This document shows, in pieces, positions 19,171 through 30,285 of a stretch of 64,000 bases of DNA. The notes below the pieces were generated by a model. It made no database searches, was not told where the DNA came from, and saw only the letters and a list, made by a program, of their open reading frames with translations. Position 1 is the first letter of the stretch; every line of letters starts with the position of its first letter. The DNA comes from Dactylorhiza incarnata. Its lineage: Eukaryota > Streptophyta > Magnoliopsida > Asparagales > Orchidaceae. The stretch spans positions 10,310,001 through 10,374,000 of the forward strand of contig JAWHQI010000009.1 in NCBI GenBank assembly GCA_033032865.1. The letters run 5' to 3'. Position numbers and translations under genes: made by a program.

Positions 19171-20909
19171 GCCATGGCCTCCATTAACTACAAGGATGAT
19201 TGGATCGTGGAATCTGGGTGTGGTCATCACCTCACCGGGGATGATTCGAAGTTCTATTCATTGCAGTCATACTCAGGTAATGATGCTATCATTACTGCTG
19301 ACGATACTATACATGTAGTTGAGAAGGAGGGTGTAGTTTCTTTGGGTAGTTATAGAGGTCCACTCACGTTGAGGAGTGTCTATCATGTGTCGGGGATGAA
19401 GAAAAACCTCTGCTCGGTGACTAATGTTGTAGATGCTGGTTATCACGTTCTGTTCGGGCCAACAGAAGTGAAGTTCCTTCAGAACGTATCAGCAGTGAAG
19501 GCCGATGTCACTCTTGTTGGAAAAAGGGTGAAGGACTTGTTTGTTTTGTCAACAAGTTCCTATGTTGATAAGATGCAGATGAATGATAGCGCTGCTATCT
19601 GGCATGAAAGACTTTGGGCATGTCGGAGTGGATAAGCTGAAAGCTATGGCGATGAGAGGTCTGGTAAGAGGCCTGCCTAGTCTTTCATCCATGGGAGATG
19701 GTCATGTTTGTGCTGGATGTCAATATGGAAAATCTCATCGTCTTTCATTTGACAAGTCACAAAGCAAATCTAGAGTGCCATTGGAGTGCATCCATGGTGA
19801 TCTATGTGGACCAACCGAGAATGCCAGTCTTGGGGGTAGCAAGTATATGCTGATCTTGGTTGATGATTTCACCAGGTATACATGGGTATACTTTCTGAAG
19901 GAGAAGTCGGAAGCGTTCGGAAAGTTTTTGGAGTTCAAGGAGCAAGTGGAGGGCCGACTTAACCTGCGGATCAAGAAGTTGAGAAGGAACAATGGAGAGG
20001 AGTTCACCTCAAGTGCTTTCTTCAACTTTTGCAGGAAGCATGACATCCAAAGAGAGCTTACTTGTGCTCACACTCCATAACATAACGGAGTTGTTGAGTG
20101 GAAGATCCGTCACTTGATGGAGACCGTGAAGTGCTGGCTTCATGCCAAGAATATTCCTAAGCCCTTTTGGGTGGAGGGTATGTCTTGTGCAGCTTCTTTC
20201 ATCAATAAGATGCCTGTTAGGCTGATCAACATGAAGACTCCACATTAGCTGATGTTTAAGGAGAAGCCTTCTGTGGAACACTTTCGAGTGTTCGGATACA
20301 CCTGCTATGTGCATGTTCCGGATGCCCTTCGAATGAAGCTAGATGCTAAAGCAAGGAAGATAGTCTTCGTCGGTTATGATGACCAGAAGAAAGGGTGGAG
20401 ATGCATGGATCCTGAGACACGGAGATATGTGGTCTCAAGATATGTGGTATTTGACAAGTTGACGTCATACCAGGGTAGCTCATATGTGGAGCTATATGAG
20501 AGCAGGTTGGATGGTGGCAAAGGGAAGCTACATGTTCAGTTCTGGTGGATTTTCCTATTTCTCCAGGTGCTCCAGGTGCTTCTAGCTCTGGGTCAGGTGC
20601 TTCAGGTTCTGGAAGCAGGGGGAGCGATGCTCTAAGTCTACCTGAGAAGAGAGCTAGTTTAGAATATGTAGCTGGAGAGGTGGATCAGAGTAAAGCTCTG
20701 AGGAGGTCCAAGAGGACCATTCTTCCACCAGATCGGTATACGTGAAGGAACTTGGTGAGCTTCGTCTCATGTTTCTTCGCAGGTCCCATGTATGAGAGAG
20801 AGCCATCATGTTATGAAAATGCCATTGGAGTCAAGGAGTGTGAAGGAGCCATGGATGAAGAGATGGCTGCCCTCTGGAACAATGCGACTTGGGACTTGGT
20901 GCCTAAGGT
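19171..20909 (+). pseudogene. pol: Copia-1 protease, integrase and RT entry region, decayed
   Basis: Protease region: WIVESGCGHHLTG (19198-19240), where the usual D-S-G reads E-S-G. A frameshift near 19610 splits the WHERL/GH zinc motif of integrase, which continues with C..C in CAGCQYGKSH. The integrase core keeps HGDLCGP, but the second Asp has become Asn (LRRNNGEEF, near 19990). The Glu is kept in HNGVVEWK after a stop at 20080. More stops occur at 20248 and 20635. The text ends at LVPKV, where Copia-2 enters; it resumes at 43266. Confidence 0.85.
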
Positions 20910-22056
20910 TGTTGGAACCTTAGTTTTTGATTTGAGTTAGGATCCATCCCTTTGGTCATAATTCATCTAATAACTTAGACCAAATCTCACTAAGATAAGA
21001 AAACTGATAATAATTTGAGTTAGGATTCATATTTAAGATTTAAGTTTCCATCTTAAAACACATCATAACTTAGATCAATTTCCTTAAGTAAGAAAACTAA
21101 GAAAACATCAATTAAATATAATGCGATCGAATCGGAGAAAATATAAGAAAATAATATAAAGCTCTCTGTGTTCGACGAATGTCGAACAACGCTCGACAAA
21201 TTGAAGCCAGCCAGCGCTCGACAAATTTCCATCAGAATAGCGCTCGACAAATCTCTATCAGAACAGCGCTCGACGAATTCAGTCAGAATAATCTCAGCGG
21301 CCAGGCATTCTCTGAACGGCGCTCGACAAACTCAAGCCAGCCAGCGCTCGACAAATATGCTTCCGAACAGCGCTCGACAAAAAATGTTGTCAGCAAATAT
21401 TCTTATTATATAGCTGTACTAACATTAGTATAAACATGCTTTTCTGATATAGCCGTTGCAGGAAATAAAGTTTATAGCCGTTTGCAGAAGAGTCAAAGAC
21501 GGAAACTCCTCTTCCCAAGGAATCAAATTAAAGAGACTTTATCTCTTTCCTTATTCCCAGCAAGAATTTAAAAAAAAGCCTTCTCCAGATTATATATATT
21601 AAGAGAAGAGCAGAAGATAGAGAGACAGATATAGAGAGAAATAGGAATATAGACAAAGTACACACAGATACAAAAAGAAGTAGATCTATTTTTGTATATC
21701 CTCTTTTTGCTAACATCTTCTTGCAGATCACATATATCCTGAGACACCAATCACAACCATTTGCTCAGGATCATAACTGCATAAGAAGAAAGGAGTGTTT
21801 GTACAATCAAGAGAAGAGGACTCCAGAACTGTCATCAACTTACATTAGACAGGGGGAGCTCTTCAACATCTTCATCAAGATCCATTCAACTTCAAATCAG
21901 GATCTTCAAGAGTCTTCTCATACAGAGAAGAACAACAAATCTTTCTGTTTTTATTTTTATTCCTTTCCACCTCTTGTACAGGGTTATAACTCCCTTCAAA
22001 AGTTAACTCCCGGTGACAGGGCACCTTAGCAAAAACCTGCATATTGGTTAGAGCAC
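20910..22056 (+). repeat. 5' LTR of Copia-2, 3' end deleted
   Basis: Begins TGTTGGAACCTTAG and follows the 3' copy (23433-23842, 30291-31028) up to GAGCAC at 22051-22056. Beyond that the last part of the LTR (matching 31029-31320 and 43176-43261) and the primer site are missing, so there is a deletion into gag. A TATA-like TATATATAT lies at 21591-21599. Confidence 0.85.
21170..21380 (+). promoter_or_regulatory. U3 array of Copia-2: AGCGCTCGACAAA repeats
   Basis: AGCGCTCGACAAA or close variants occur seven or eight times at spacings of about 30 bases, with two longer spacings. It opens with a perfect hairpin, GTTCGAC GAAT GTCGAAC (21173-21190, with flanking bases). The second copy is split by element NA: 23693-23800 and 30291-30350. 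Confidence 0.7.
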
Positions 22057-22141
22057 AAAGATCACCTTAGTTCTTATTTTTGTTTTGTTGTAAAAGGTTT
22101 TTTTTTTCCAAATGACACTATCACATTTTTTAATTTCAGAT

Positions 22142-22746
22142 CCACCTTTTGTAATTTGGATAGTTTTGATTTGTTGCAAGTTAGAATTAAGTTATATATG
22201 AATGCAATAGATGAAAACATTTACAAATCTATTTTGAGAGGATTTTCTTCCTCTACCCCTACATCCGATCAAGAAAAACTGAAAAGTGCCAATTCAAAGG
22301 CTATACAGATATTGGCCCAATCAATGTCAAAAGACATTTTTCAAAGAATTGATTATTGCACCTCAGCAAGGAGCATTTGGAACTCCCTCTCTAAGTTTGT
22401 AAATGAACCCTCTTCTACTTCCTTCACTAACTGTATTTATGATGCAGAACCATCAACCAAACTAAGTGAAGAAGAAAAGGATAAAGAACACAGAGCTAGA
22501 GCTTTCTGCATGATGGCCATATATGGTTCATACCAAAATCCAAATGCAAAAGCTGGAACAGAAAAGGTAAATGAGGTAATTTCAATTCACAACCCTACCT
22601 CTACAAATTATAAATCTGTCTTTAAAATAACATTTACAGATTCAATAAAATCAAACAAAGAAACTAAAAATAAGTTAACAAACATAAACTATTTAACTTC
22701 TATAGATAACAAATCTGAAGAAATTTCAAGAGCACCAAACAAATAA
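22142..22746 (+). pseudogene. gag: Copia-2 gag remnant
   Basis: Open from STFCNLDSFDLLQVRIK (22142) to 22746. The first 95 residues match the gag core of G and C (RIKLYMNAID, then SIWNSL). The start codon and upstream leader are deleted. After residue 100 the sequence becomes Asn/Lys/Thr-rich, with no zinc knuckle and no protease. Confidence 0.7.
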
Positions 22747-23432
22747 ATTAAGGCTAAATTGCTTAATGATTATCAAGAAAAATTTAAAATATCAAACATA
22801 TATTTTAATGACTACAAAAGAAAACTTTCAATTAGTATCAAAAATCAGATTTTAAAGTTCTTAAAACATATATTTCCAAAAGAATTTTCTAATGGTATCA
22901 AAAAGTTTTTCATCATTAAACTTCATTCCTAATTAAATAAGCAAACATAAAATTCATTTGAATGTTTAAAAAATGTTAGATAACTTCAATGTTCTTACAG
23001 ATCTTCTCCAAATTATGTTGAGCATTCTACTGTAGTTGCATTGATTAGAAATAATCAGAAGCACTGAGTGTGAGTCTCTTCTAATTAGGGGATTCTTAAG
23101 AAGGAAGGTATCAGACAAAGTTTTTTTTTCATTCCTTAGAATCCATTAAAGGTTGCTGCAATTGAAAATTTTAATTCATATCTTTAGAAATCAAAATCTA
23201 GGAAAGCAGAGTTGCTCAAATAATTTTAAAGAATAAAAAATTATTAAAGCCAAAGTGAAAGAGAAAATGAGAAAATCAGAGAAACCAAGTGAGAAAGAAA
23301 AGGAGAATATAAAAATTAAAACTGTCGGCATCCTAAACCAAATAGGGGGAGATTACCAGGCCACTAGTTTTGGAGATTACCAAGCCACTAGTTTTAATTT
23401 GATTTAGGATCCCAACTCAAATAGGGGGAGAT
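22747..23432 (+). other. 3' noncoding interior of Copia-2 with two polypurine tracts
   Basis: AT-rich and without an ORF. The motif AAATAGGGGGAGATT occurs at 23339-23353 and again at 23419-23433. The second copy directly precedes the LTR and is the true polypurine tract. Between them, the words CCACTAGTTTT are also doubled. Confidence 0.75.
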
Positions 23433-23842
23433 TGTTGGGACCTTAGTTTTTGATTTGAGTTAGGATCCATCCCTTTGGTCATAATTCATCTAATAACTTA
23501 GACCAAATCTCACTAAGATAAGAAAACTGATAATAATTTGAGTTAGGATTCATATTTAAGATTTATGTTTCCATCTTAAAACACATCATAACTTAGATCA
23601 ATTTCCTTAAGTAATAAAACTAAGAAAATATCAATTAAATATAATGCGATCGAATCAAAGAAAATATAAGAAAATAATATAAAGCTCTCTGCGTTCGATG
23701 AATGTCGAACAGCGCTCGACAAATTCAAGCCATCCAGCGCTCGACAATTTTCCATCAGAACAGCGCTCGACAAATCTCTATCAGAACAGCGCTCGACGAA
23801 TTCTGTCAGAATAATCTCAGCAGCCAAGCATTCTCTGAACGG
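23433..23842 (+). repeat. 3' LTR of Copia-2, part 1
   Basis: TGTTGGGACCTTAG to TCTCTGAACGG. Stops at the NA insertion; AACGG at 23838-23842 recurs at 30286-30290. It aligns with 20910-21315. Confidence 0.9.
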
Positions 23843-24944
23843 TGATGCGATATTTCGGCAAGTGCACCGGTCGCGCAAGTAATAAAGTTTGGGAATAGGA
23901 TCCCCGAGTGTCGGTCTCTTGAGGAATGCAGGTTTGGTGAACGAATCGCGTTGTGTGACTATTGTTACACAAGCGTAAACAAACACGCAAAGGGGGGGGG
24001 GGGGGGGGGTTGGTTGGATTTTCCTACTCTTAACAACAATGAAGGAAATGCGGGTCGAAAGCACCGCTTCGCAAGGCGAGATGGATGCAACGGCCGCGAT
24101 GCCGTGCTTCGTGAGGCGGATGGAGCGTGCTCTAGTGCGGAAAGGCGAGGGTCGCAAACACCTCTTCACAAACGCCGTTAGCTCTTGCTAACGCGGATCG
24201 AACACCTTGAGTGCGTGAATGAGTGAGTGGATGAGTGGAGAATGCTCCCGGACAATGGAGAAATACTTGGAATGGTTGGAGAGGACTTCCCCTTGCGTAG
24301 GAGATGAAGTGGAGGTGTCCAGGAATGGAAATCGCCGGCGTACGGACTGCCACTCGCGCTCTCGGCGGCCCCCCTGCCCTAAAAGCGGAACAGGCATATA
24401 TATAGGCACTGGAATGAATACTGCGCACGGTCATTGGCGCACGACCAGTGGTCGTGCGCACTGGAGTTCTGCGATCGTGCGCGCTGCCTGGGCGGAGCCT
24501 GAAATGAATGAAATTTATAAAATACATGTTCGCACGACCAGTGGCGCACTACCAGTGGTCGTGCGCACTATCGTAAGTGGTCGTGCGATAAGCAAGACAG
24601 AACTCATAAAATGGGCGTTAAGTGCGCACGATCAGTGGCGCACCACCAGTGGTCGTGCGCGATAGAGCAGTATTCGTGCGCAGTGTTCCTGTACAGAATT
24701 GTACCGGGAGCACCTGCACGACTCCTGTTCCAGCATACAACACCAGTCTAGCCACTGGAGGTGGCACTTAACACTGCATGAAAACTAGTAACGAAGATGA
24801 ACAAGAAATAACACCAAAACGGGCCTAGAAGTGCACTTAGCAAGGAGTATTAAATAGGAATGAAAACATGTCTAAAGTGTAGTGCAAAGACTAGAAAATT
24901 GGCCCAGATGAGTCCATAAATGTGTATATAATTGGGACTCATCA
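23843..24944 (-). repeat. 3' LTR of NA
   Basis: TGATGCGATATTTCGG to GGGACTCATCA. A minus-strand TATATATA box lies at 24397-24404. Left of it is the transcribed part, with an 18-base G run (23993-24010; the partner LTR has about 14) and GCTTCG..GCGGATGG-type units (24057-24122). The U3 edge forms a hairpin between 24907-24915 and 24935-24943. Confidence 0.93.
24397..24690 (-). promoter_or_regulatory. U3 promoter of NA (left copy): TATA box and GCGCACGACCA array
   Basis: GCGCACGACCA and TGGTCGTGCGC recur at 24425-24690, joined at several places as a dyad with one central base (for example 24639-24661, where one G has become T-flanked by a change). The right copy (29737-30025) has a perfect form at 29979-30001. 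The TATA box lies immediately downstream on the minus strand. Confidence 0.7.
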
Positions 24945-26734
24945 CACCCCCAGACTTGCCTGTTTGCGCGTCCCGAGCAAACGAATTCGGTGGAATGTGG
25001 AAATGGTAGTTAACAAAGAAAATTACACGAAGGAGTACAATGCGAAGTAACAAAAGCATGCAAATAGAAATTTAGTAAAAAGAGATTCTAACTATGCTAA
25101 CTAATTTACGAAAGTATTAGAGCGTAGGTAGAGATTTAGTTATACTCAGTTGGTGAATTATGAAGAATTCGAACGATCATGCCCGGTGTGAAAGTAACAA
25201 GACACTAAGGCGGGTGTTGCACAAGGTCGGGGTTTAGGAATAACTCCGCTGAAATCCATCAACGTCGTGAACCATACGCTCGCCCGGTCACACTCTCTCC
25301 ACGGCGTTAGCAAACTCACAAGTCAAATCAATAGGGCTTTTAGGATTATATTGGGGCTTAGGTTGCGGTATGATATTCAAATTTAAACACGATGGCTACG
25401 CAACCCAAGTGAGCTAACGAAACGCTGCACCACACAAAACCAAAAACAATGCTCGTGTGACACACCCACAGACTTATCATGAAAACTAGGTGTGCACATG
25501 GCCTACTTCACAATTACCAACAGATTTTCTATTTAGCTCGGAAGGATTTCTTTACGACATATTTCTTTTTCAGATTTTTTTCCTTTTAACAACATACTTT
25601 TCTTCTTTTACTTATCCTCCGGTTGGTTCAAATTCAGCAAAATAAAACATGTTTTTCTTCACAACGCACAAGTTCCAAACATCACAACAAATTGAGAGTT
25701 ATGAGCGCAGTTAAACAGCAATTTGGTTACGGGCGTAGGATAAGCTTCGGGATTTGGTGGATGAAGAGGAGCTGAACAAAAGAGTGGTAGGCACAATTTT
25801 GGCTTGCAAGGGTGAGCGAAAAGGACATGGAACGACAAGGCTCAAACTAGCCAAAAGGTGGCCTACATCACGTTTAACTCGACGAGTCACTCTCGCCCAT
25901 GCTTCGAGAGTCGCTTGGGGCAAGTTCTTAGCCCACGAGAAAGGTAGACCTTCCTCCCGACTCGAGCAATACACGACTAGTGCTCGTACACACACAACAC
26001 CGGGTTATCGTCAATTTCGTTCACATTCACCATTTGAGTATAACAAATCTAAATTTACGCAAAAATACTAAACATAAATTAGATGCATAGAGACAATCTA
26101 GTTCTACTCAAATTCTACCATAGCATGCGAAGTGACTAGAACACTACACGAGTCATCATCGCGCTCCTAATAGTAATTCCTAAGTTAACGTCCTATTTCA
26201 CACTCCATCCAAAACAGTTCATTCGGAAACAAAACAAATAGGTAAGCGCGCACTCATGTAGGTGAAGTGGTGCAAGAAGCATGAAAACAATGATGATGAT
26301 AAAGATAAATAATAAACAAACTTCTAGTATGCAGTGCAACTCGTGCACAGTGGATGACAACATATTCTCCCCCAGACTTAGTCCAAACATTACATCACAG
26401 AAATTGGAAGCTACTGGGGGAAGAAGTGTTACCCAATGCTCAGAATTGAGCATACCAGACGATTGGCGATTAAGATAAAGAGTAGTCCGCAGCATCCGCA
26501 CCAAAGAACACAACACACCTGCAAGCACAAAACTAAAAACAGCAAAAACAAATATAAAAACTGAACTAAACATGTTAGATAAAAATAAAATCAGGAAATC
26601 TGGGTTGTCTCCCAGCAGCGCTTTTGTTTTATGTCCTTAAGCTTGACCAAATACCTGTATTATGATTGCTTAAAGAGTGCAGAAATTAAAGGAGAAGTTC
26701 ACAGAAGCAGTTTCACAAATTCAGACAACACAAA
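24945..26734 (-). other. Noncoding tail of NA (3' UTR region)
   Basis: No supported ORF. From the LTR inward: polypurine complement CACCCCCAGACTTGCC (24945-24960), a GTCCCGAGCAAAC word, and blocks resembling element A at 25250-25345 and 25895-25985. Near the gag stop lies the motif GGGTTGTCTCCCAGCAGCGC (26603-26622). Everything that would encode pol is absent. Confidence 0.75.
26601..26637 (-). other. Conserved GCGCTnnTGGGAGnCAACCC motif downstream of the NA coding region
   Basis: On the minus strand it reads AAACAAAAGCGCTGCTGGGA followed by GACAACCCA. It sits about 100 bases past the stop codon. The Athila element has the related form AAACAAAGCGCTCGTGGGAG directly after its own stop (38632-38651). 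Similar motifs follow the coding region of many plant gypsy elements. Role unknown. Confidence 0.6.
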
Positions 26735-29068
26735 TCAGCTATAGGCGCTCTTATGGTGCGCGTCTCCCGTAGCTCGTAGGCGGGAGGTGAAGGCTTTAGG
26801 GCCAACACTGGTGTCAGCCAGTGTTCCCCTAACCTCCGCCCTCTTGCCACGGAGAGCGGCAGCGCGAGCGTCGTGCAGAAGTTTCTCCTGTTTAAGTTTA
26901 GTGACAGTCGGGGACTGCCAACGTTGAAAGTTTTCAAAATTTTCCACCTTGGTGGTGGGTGGCGTCACTTCCGGCGTCGCGGTGACTACCGAATTAGCCC
27001 AAGAGATGGAGCGCTTAAATTGTTTATTACAAGAATCAAAACAAGAAGATAATGGGACAGTGTCCCGAACTAAATTCAAGTCAATATTTTTTGAAATGCA
27101 ATCTTCCTCCGTCTCGGAATCAAATTCTCTCTGAAGATCTACTTCTTCCTCACTGGACTGGTGCTCCTCCTTTTCTCCTTCAATTGGTCCTTTATCTTCT
27201 TCATTTCCTGCACAACTCAGAGATTCATCAAAAATAAAGAGAGGGGTAGGAGTGGATGTTTCAGTTATAGCTTTGGGGCAAGTGGGCTGCGGCACCTTAT
27301 TGGGTAGGAAGACACACCCCGTAGCGAAATCAAGGGTGGCACCGCTCTCTTTCAAGAACGGCACGCCCAAGATAGGGATAGAGTGATTTTCCTGGATTCC
27401 CAACACCTGAAAATCAGCAACCACAATCGTCACCTCAACTATCACTTCTACAATTTTCACTTCCCCCTCAGATTGTATAACGGTCCCATTAGCAAGCTTA
27501 AGGTATTTCCGATCCTCCGTGTTCATCTCAAGTTGCAATTTAGCAACGTCTTGCAACGCAATGACGTTGCGGGAGGAGCCGGAATCGCACAAAGCTTTTG
27601 TTTCAATATCATTGATGGAACAAGAAATCACTAACTCACTTGGACCAGCCTTTACCACATCGCCGAGACTCTTCCCTTGATCTATTGGGTTCTTTTCAGT
27701 GTTGCTAGGAAGGGTCCCATGCGACCGCTCGGTTAGCACTTGGGCCAATTGGCCCAGCTGCGTTTCCAAGTTCTGCATGGATACGGTTTGGTTCACCATA
27801 TTTGAGGTAGCCGCTTGCATAAATTTTTCCATCATCTCCTCCAGATTACTCTTTTTTTGGGCTGGGGGGCCTTGGTTATAATTCGGGTGTGGTGGCCTCG
27901 GTTGGCTCCCGGAGGCGTAAGCATCGTTTTGATGCTGCCCCGGTGCCCATCGTTGGCCATGCATGTTTGGGTTCCATGAGAAGTTCGGGTGACTTCTCAC
28001 TCCCGGATGATAAGCATTATTAAATGGCACCCCCTTAGACTGATTTCCTACAAAATTAACGGATTCATTCAAGGATAAGTGCGCGAAGTCAACTGATAAG
28101 TTGTTACCTGAACATTCGTACGCGTGGTGGCCGCCGCCTCCACATCCTTTGCACGTAATGACAGCAGCAGGCGCGGGTGTAGGAGGAAGTGAGTCGACCA
28201 CAAAGAGACCGCGGGCGTTCCTTGGTGCATTTCTCCAGGCAGTCCAGAATGTACTATGGGAGGCGGTGTCGCGCAGAATCCGAAGGGCCTCCTCTGGAGT
28301 GTGGTTCATTAAAGTACCACCCGCAGCAGCATCGATCATTGCCCTGTAGTTGGGCTCGATCGCAAAGTAAAATGTCTCTACCACATTCCACGGTTGGAGC
28401 TCGTGGTTCGGGCAGCGGCGGAGAAGATTATTAAGGCGCTCCCACGCCTCGGCAAGGGTCTCTTGATCAGCTTGGCGAAAGGTGGCGATCTCCCGCCGCA
28501 GGCTCACAATTTTATCAACGGGGTGGAATTTGGCCAGGAACTTGGATGCAAGAGCATCCCAAGTCGCGGCGGTCCCAGGAGGAATAGAATGGAGCCACAC
28601 CTTGGCCTTGTCGCGAAGTGAGAATGGGAATAGTCGCAGCTTGACTGTATCGTCAGGTATTCCAGTGTAGCGGAAAGTTCCGCAGATATCGGAAAACTCT
28701 GCCAGGTGCAGGTGCGGGTCTTCACTGGTCATCCCGGAGAACTGAGCATTGTTCTGGATGATGTTCAAGATCGCATGTTTGATCTCGAACTGGTTGTTCA
28801 TAATGTTGGGACCAATTCCCGGATACACACTCCCAGCTGTCGGAGTGGTATAATCTCTCATCGTTCTGGGTCGAGGCCTCACTACCTCTTGCTCATCTCC
28901 AGGTTGGTGCTGCCCCACATCGGGCACTCTTGGGTCATCATTGTTTGGGTCTATGTTGTCACCCATTGCCGCCTGTACGGCTGCTGCGCGCCTTCGTGCG
29001 CGAGCGGTCCGTTCGATCTCTGGATCAAAGGGTACAAGTTCCCCCGCGGCTTGTCTCTGCATGCACAA
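26735..29068 (-). CDS. gag-pro: NA gag-protease polyprotein, 777 residues
   Basis: Uninterrupted. Starts 91 bases inside the primer site. The N-terminal [10 protein letters not shown] motif is shared with the Athila gag ([10 protein letters not shown]). The gag core spans about 95-280 ([25 protein letters not shown]). An intact zinc knuckle, CKGCGGGGHHAYEC, lies at 306-319. A Pro/Gln/Asn-rich linker follows, then an aspartic protease with CDSGSS (D495) and an ILGVPFL flap. About 170 residues after the protease are acidic and then basic, with no match to RT. A live gag-protease without pol suggests that the protein is still used, with RT and integrase supplied by another element. Long survival of the frame by chance is the alternative. 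Confidence 0.88.
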   Translation of the reverse strand: MCMQRQAAGELVPFDPEIERTARARRRAAAVQAAMGDNIDPNNDDPRVPDVGQHQPGDEQEVVRPRPRTMRDYTTPTAGSVYPGIGPNIMNNQFEIKHAILNIIQNNAQFSGMTSEDPHLHLAEFSDICGTFRYTGIPDDTVKLRLFPFSLRDKAKVWLHSIPPGTAATWDALASKFLAKFHPVDKIVSLRREIATFRQADQETLAEAWERLNNLLRRCPNHELQPWNVVETFYFAIEPNYRAMIDAAAGGTLMNHTPEEALRILRDTASHSTFWTAWRNAPRNARGLFVVDSLPPTPAPAAVITCKGCGGGGHHAYECSGNNLSVDFAHLSLNESVNFVGNQSKGVPFNNAYHPGVRSHPNFSWNPNMHGQRWAPGQHQNDAYASGSQPRPPHPNYNQGPPAQKKSNLEEMMEKFMQAATSNMVNQTVSMQNLETQLGQLAQVLTERSHGTLPSNTEKNPIDQGKSLGDVVKAGPSELVISCSINDIETKALCDSGSSRNVIALQDVAKLQLEMNTEDRKYLKLANGTVIQSEGEVKIVEVIVEVTIVVADFQVLGIQENHSIPILGVPFLKESGATLDFATGCVFLPNKVPQPTCPKAITETSTPTPLFIFDESLSCAGNEEDKGPIEGEKEEHQSSEEEVDLQREFDSETEEDCISKNIDLNLVRDTVPLSSCFDSCNKQFKRSISWANSVVTATPEVTPPTTKVENFENFQRWQSPTVTKLKQEKLLHDARAAALRGKRAEVRGTLADTSVGPKAFTSRLRATGDAHHKSAYS

Positions 29069-29159
29069 TCACAACAAAAAGAAAATAAAACAAAGGAAAT
29101 CAAAAACAACTGCTCTTGTAACAAAAGCTCACAACTCAAGACGTTACACGCCTGAACAT

Positions 29160-29177
29160 TCCCCGGCAACGGCGCCA
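29160..29177 (-). other. Primer-binding site of NA
   Basis: Minus strand TGGCGCCGTTGCCGGGGA, identical to the primer site of the Athila element (33001-33018). This site is usually assigned to tRNA-Asp. Confidence 0.9.
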
Positions 29178-29183
29178 AAAACT

Positions 29184-30285
29184 TGGTGCGATATTTCGGC
29201 AAGTGCACCGGTCACGCAAGTAATAAAGTTTGGTAATAGGATCCCCGAGTGTCGGTCTCTTTAGGAATGCAGGTTGGGTGAACGAATCGCGTTGTGTGAC
29301 TATTGTTACACAAGCGTAAACAAACACACAAAGGGGGGGGGGGGGGTTTGGTTGGATTTTCCTACTCTTAACAACAATGAAGGAAATGCTGGTCGAAAGC
29401 ACTGCTTCGCAAGGCGAGATGGATGCAACGGCCGCGATGTTGTGCTTCGTGAGGCGGATGGAGCGTGCTCTAGTGCGGGAAGGCGAGGGTCGCAAACACC
29501 TCTTCACAAACGCCGTTAGCTCTTGCTAACGTGGATCGAACACCTTGAGTGCGTGAATGAGTGATTGGATGAGTGGAGAATGCTCCCGGACAATGGAGAA
29601 ATACTTGGAATGGTTGGAGAGGACTTCCCCTTGCATAGGAGATGAAGTGGAGGTGTCCAGGAATGGAAATCGCCGACGTATGGACTTCCACTTGCGCTCT
29701 CGGCGGCTCCCACCTACCCTAAAAGCGGAACAGGCATATATATAGGCGCTGGAATGAATACTGCGCACGGTCATTGGCGCATGACCAGTGGTCGTGCGCA
29801 CTGGAGTTCTGCAATCATGCGCGCTGCCTGGGCGGAGCCTGAAATGAAAGAAATTTATAAAATACATGTTCGCACGACCAGTGGCGCACGACCAGTGGTC
29901 ATGCGCACTATCGTAAGTGGTCGTGCGATAAGAAAGACAGAACTCATAAAATGGGCGTTAAGTGCGCACGATCAGTGGCGCACGACCAGTGGTCGTGCGC
30001 GATAGAGCCAGTGATCGTGCGCAGTGTTCCTGTACAGAACTGTACCGGGAGCACCTGCACGACTCCTGTTCCAGCATACAACACCAGTCTAGCCACTGGA
30101 GGTTTCACTTAACACTGCATGAAAACTAGTAACGAAGATGAACAAGAAATAACACCAAAACGGGCCTAGAAGTGCACTTAGCATGGAGTATTAAATAGGA
30201 ATGAAAACATGTCTAAAGTGAAGTGCAAAGACTAGAAAATCGGCCCAGATGAGTCCATAAATGTGTATATAATTGGGACTCATCA
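29184..30285 (-). repeat. 5' LTR of NA
   Basis: TGGTGCGATATTTCGG to GGGACTCATCA, 1102 bases, the same length as the partner. The third base is G where the partner has A. TATA box at 29737-29744; array at 29760-30025. AACGG follows at 30286-30290. Confidence 0.93.

Larger units (their letters stand above)
23843..30285 (-). mobile_element. NA: non-autonomous Athila-type gypsy element with gag-protease only
   Basis: Complete element of 6443 bases. It has two LTRs of 1102 bases (23843-24944 and 29184-30285), duplication AACGG on both sides, an Athila-type primer site, one long gag-protease ORF and a 1.8-kb noncoding tail with a polypurine tract. No RT, RNase H or integrase text exists in any frame. 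The LTRs differ at scattered positions and in the length of a G run, so it is older than the Athila element next to it. Confidence 0.93.

Noticed and set aside
21170..21380. Regularly spaced AGCGCTCGACAAA units resemble a CRISPR array
   Set aside because: Units are imperfect, spacers are short and related, there are no cas genes, and the array lies in both LTRs of a plant copia element.
24132..24527. Overlapping open frames on both strands in the NA LTR, repeated at 29526-29867
   Set aside because: They cross the TATA region and the dyad array of an LTR, and have no protein-like composition on any frame.
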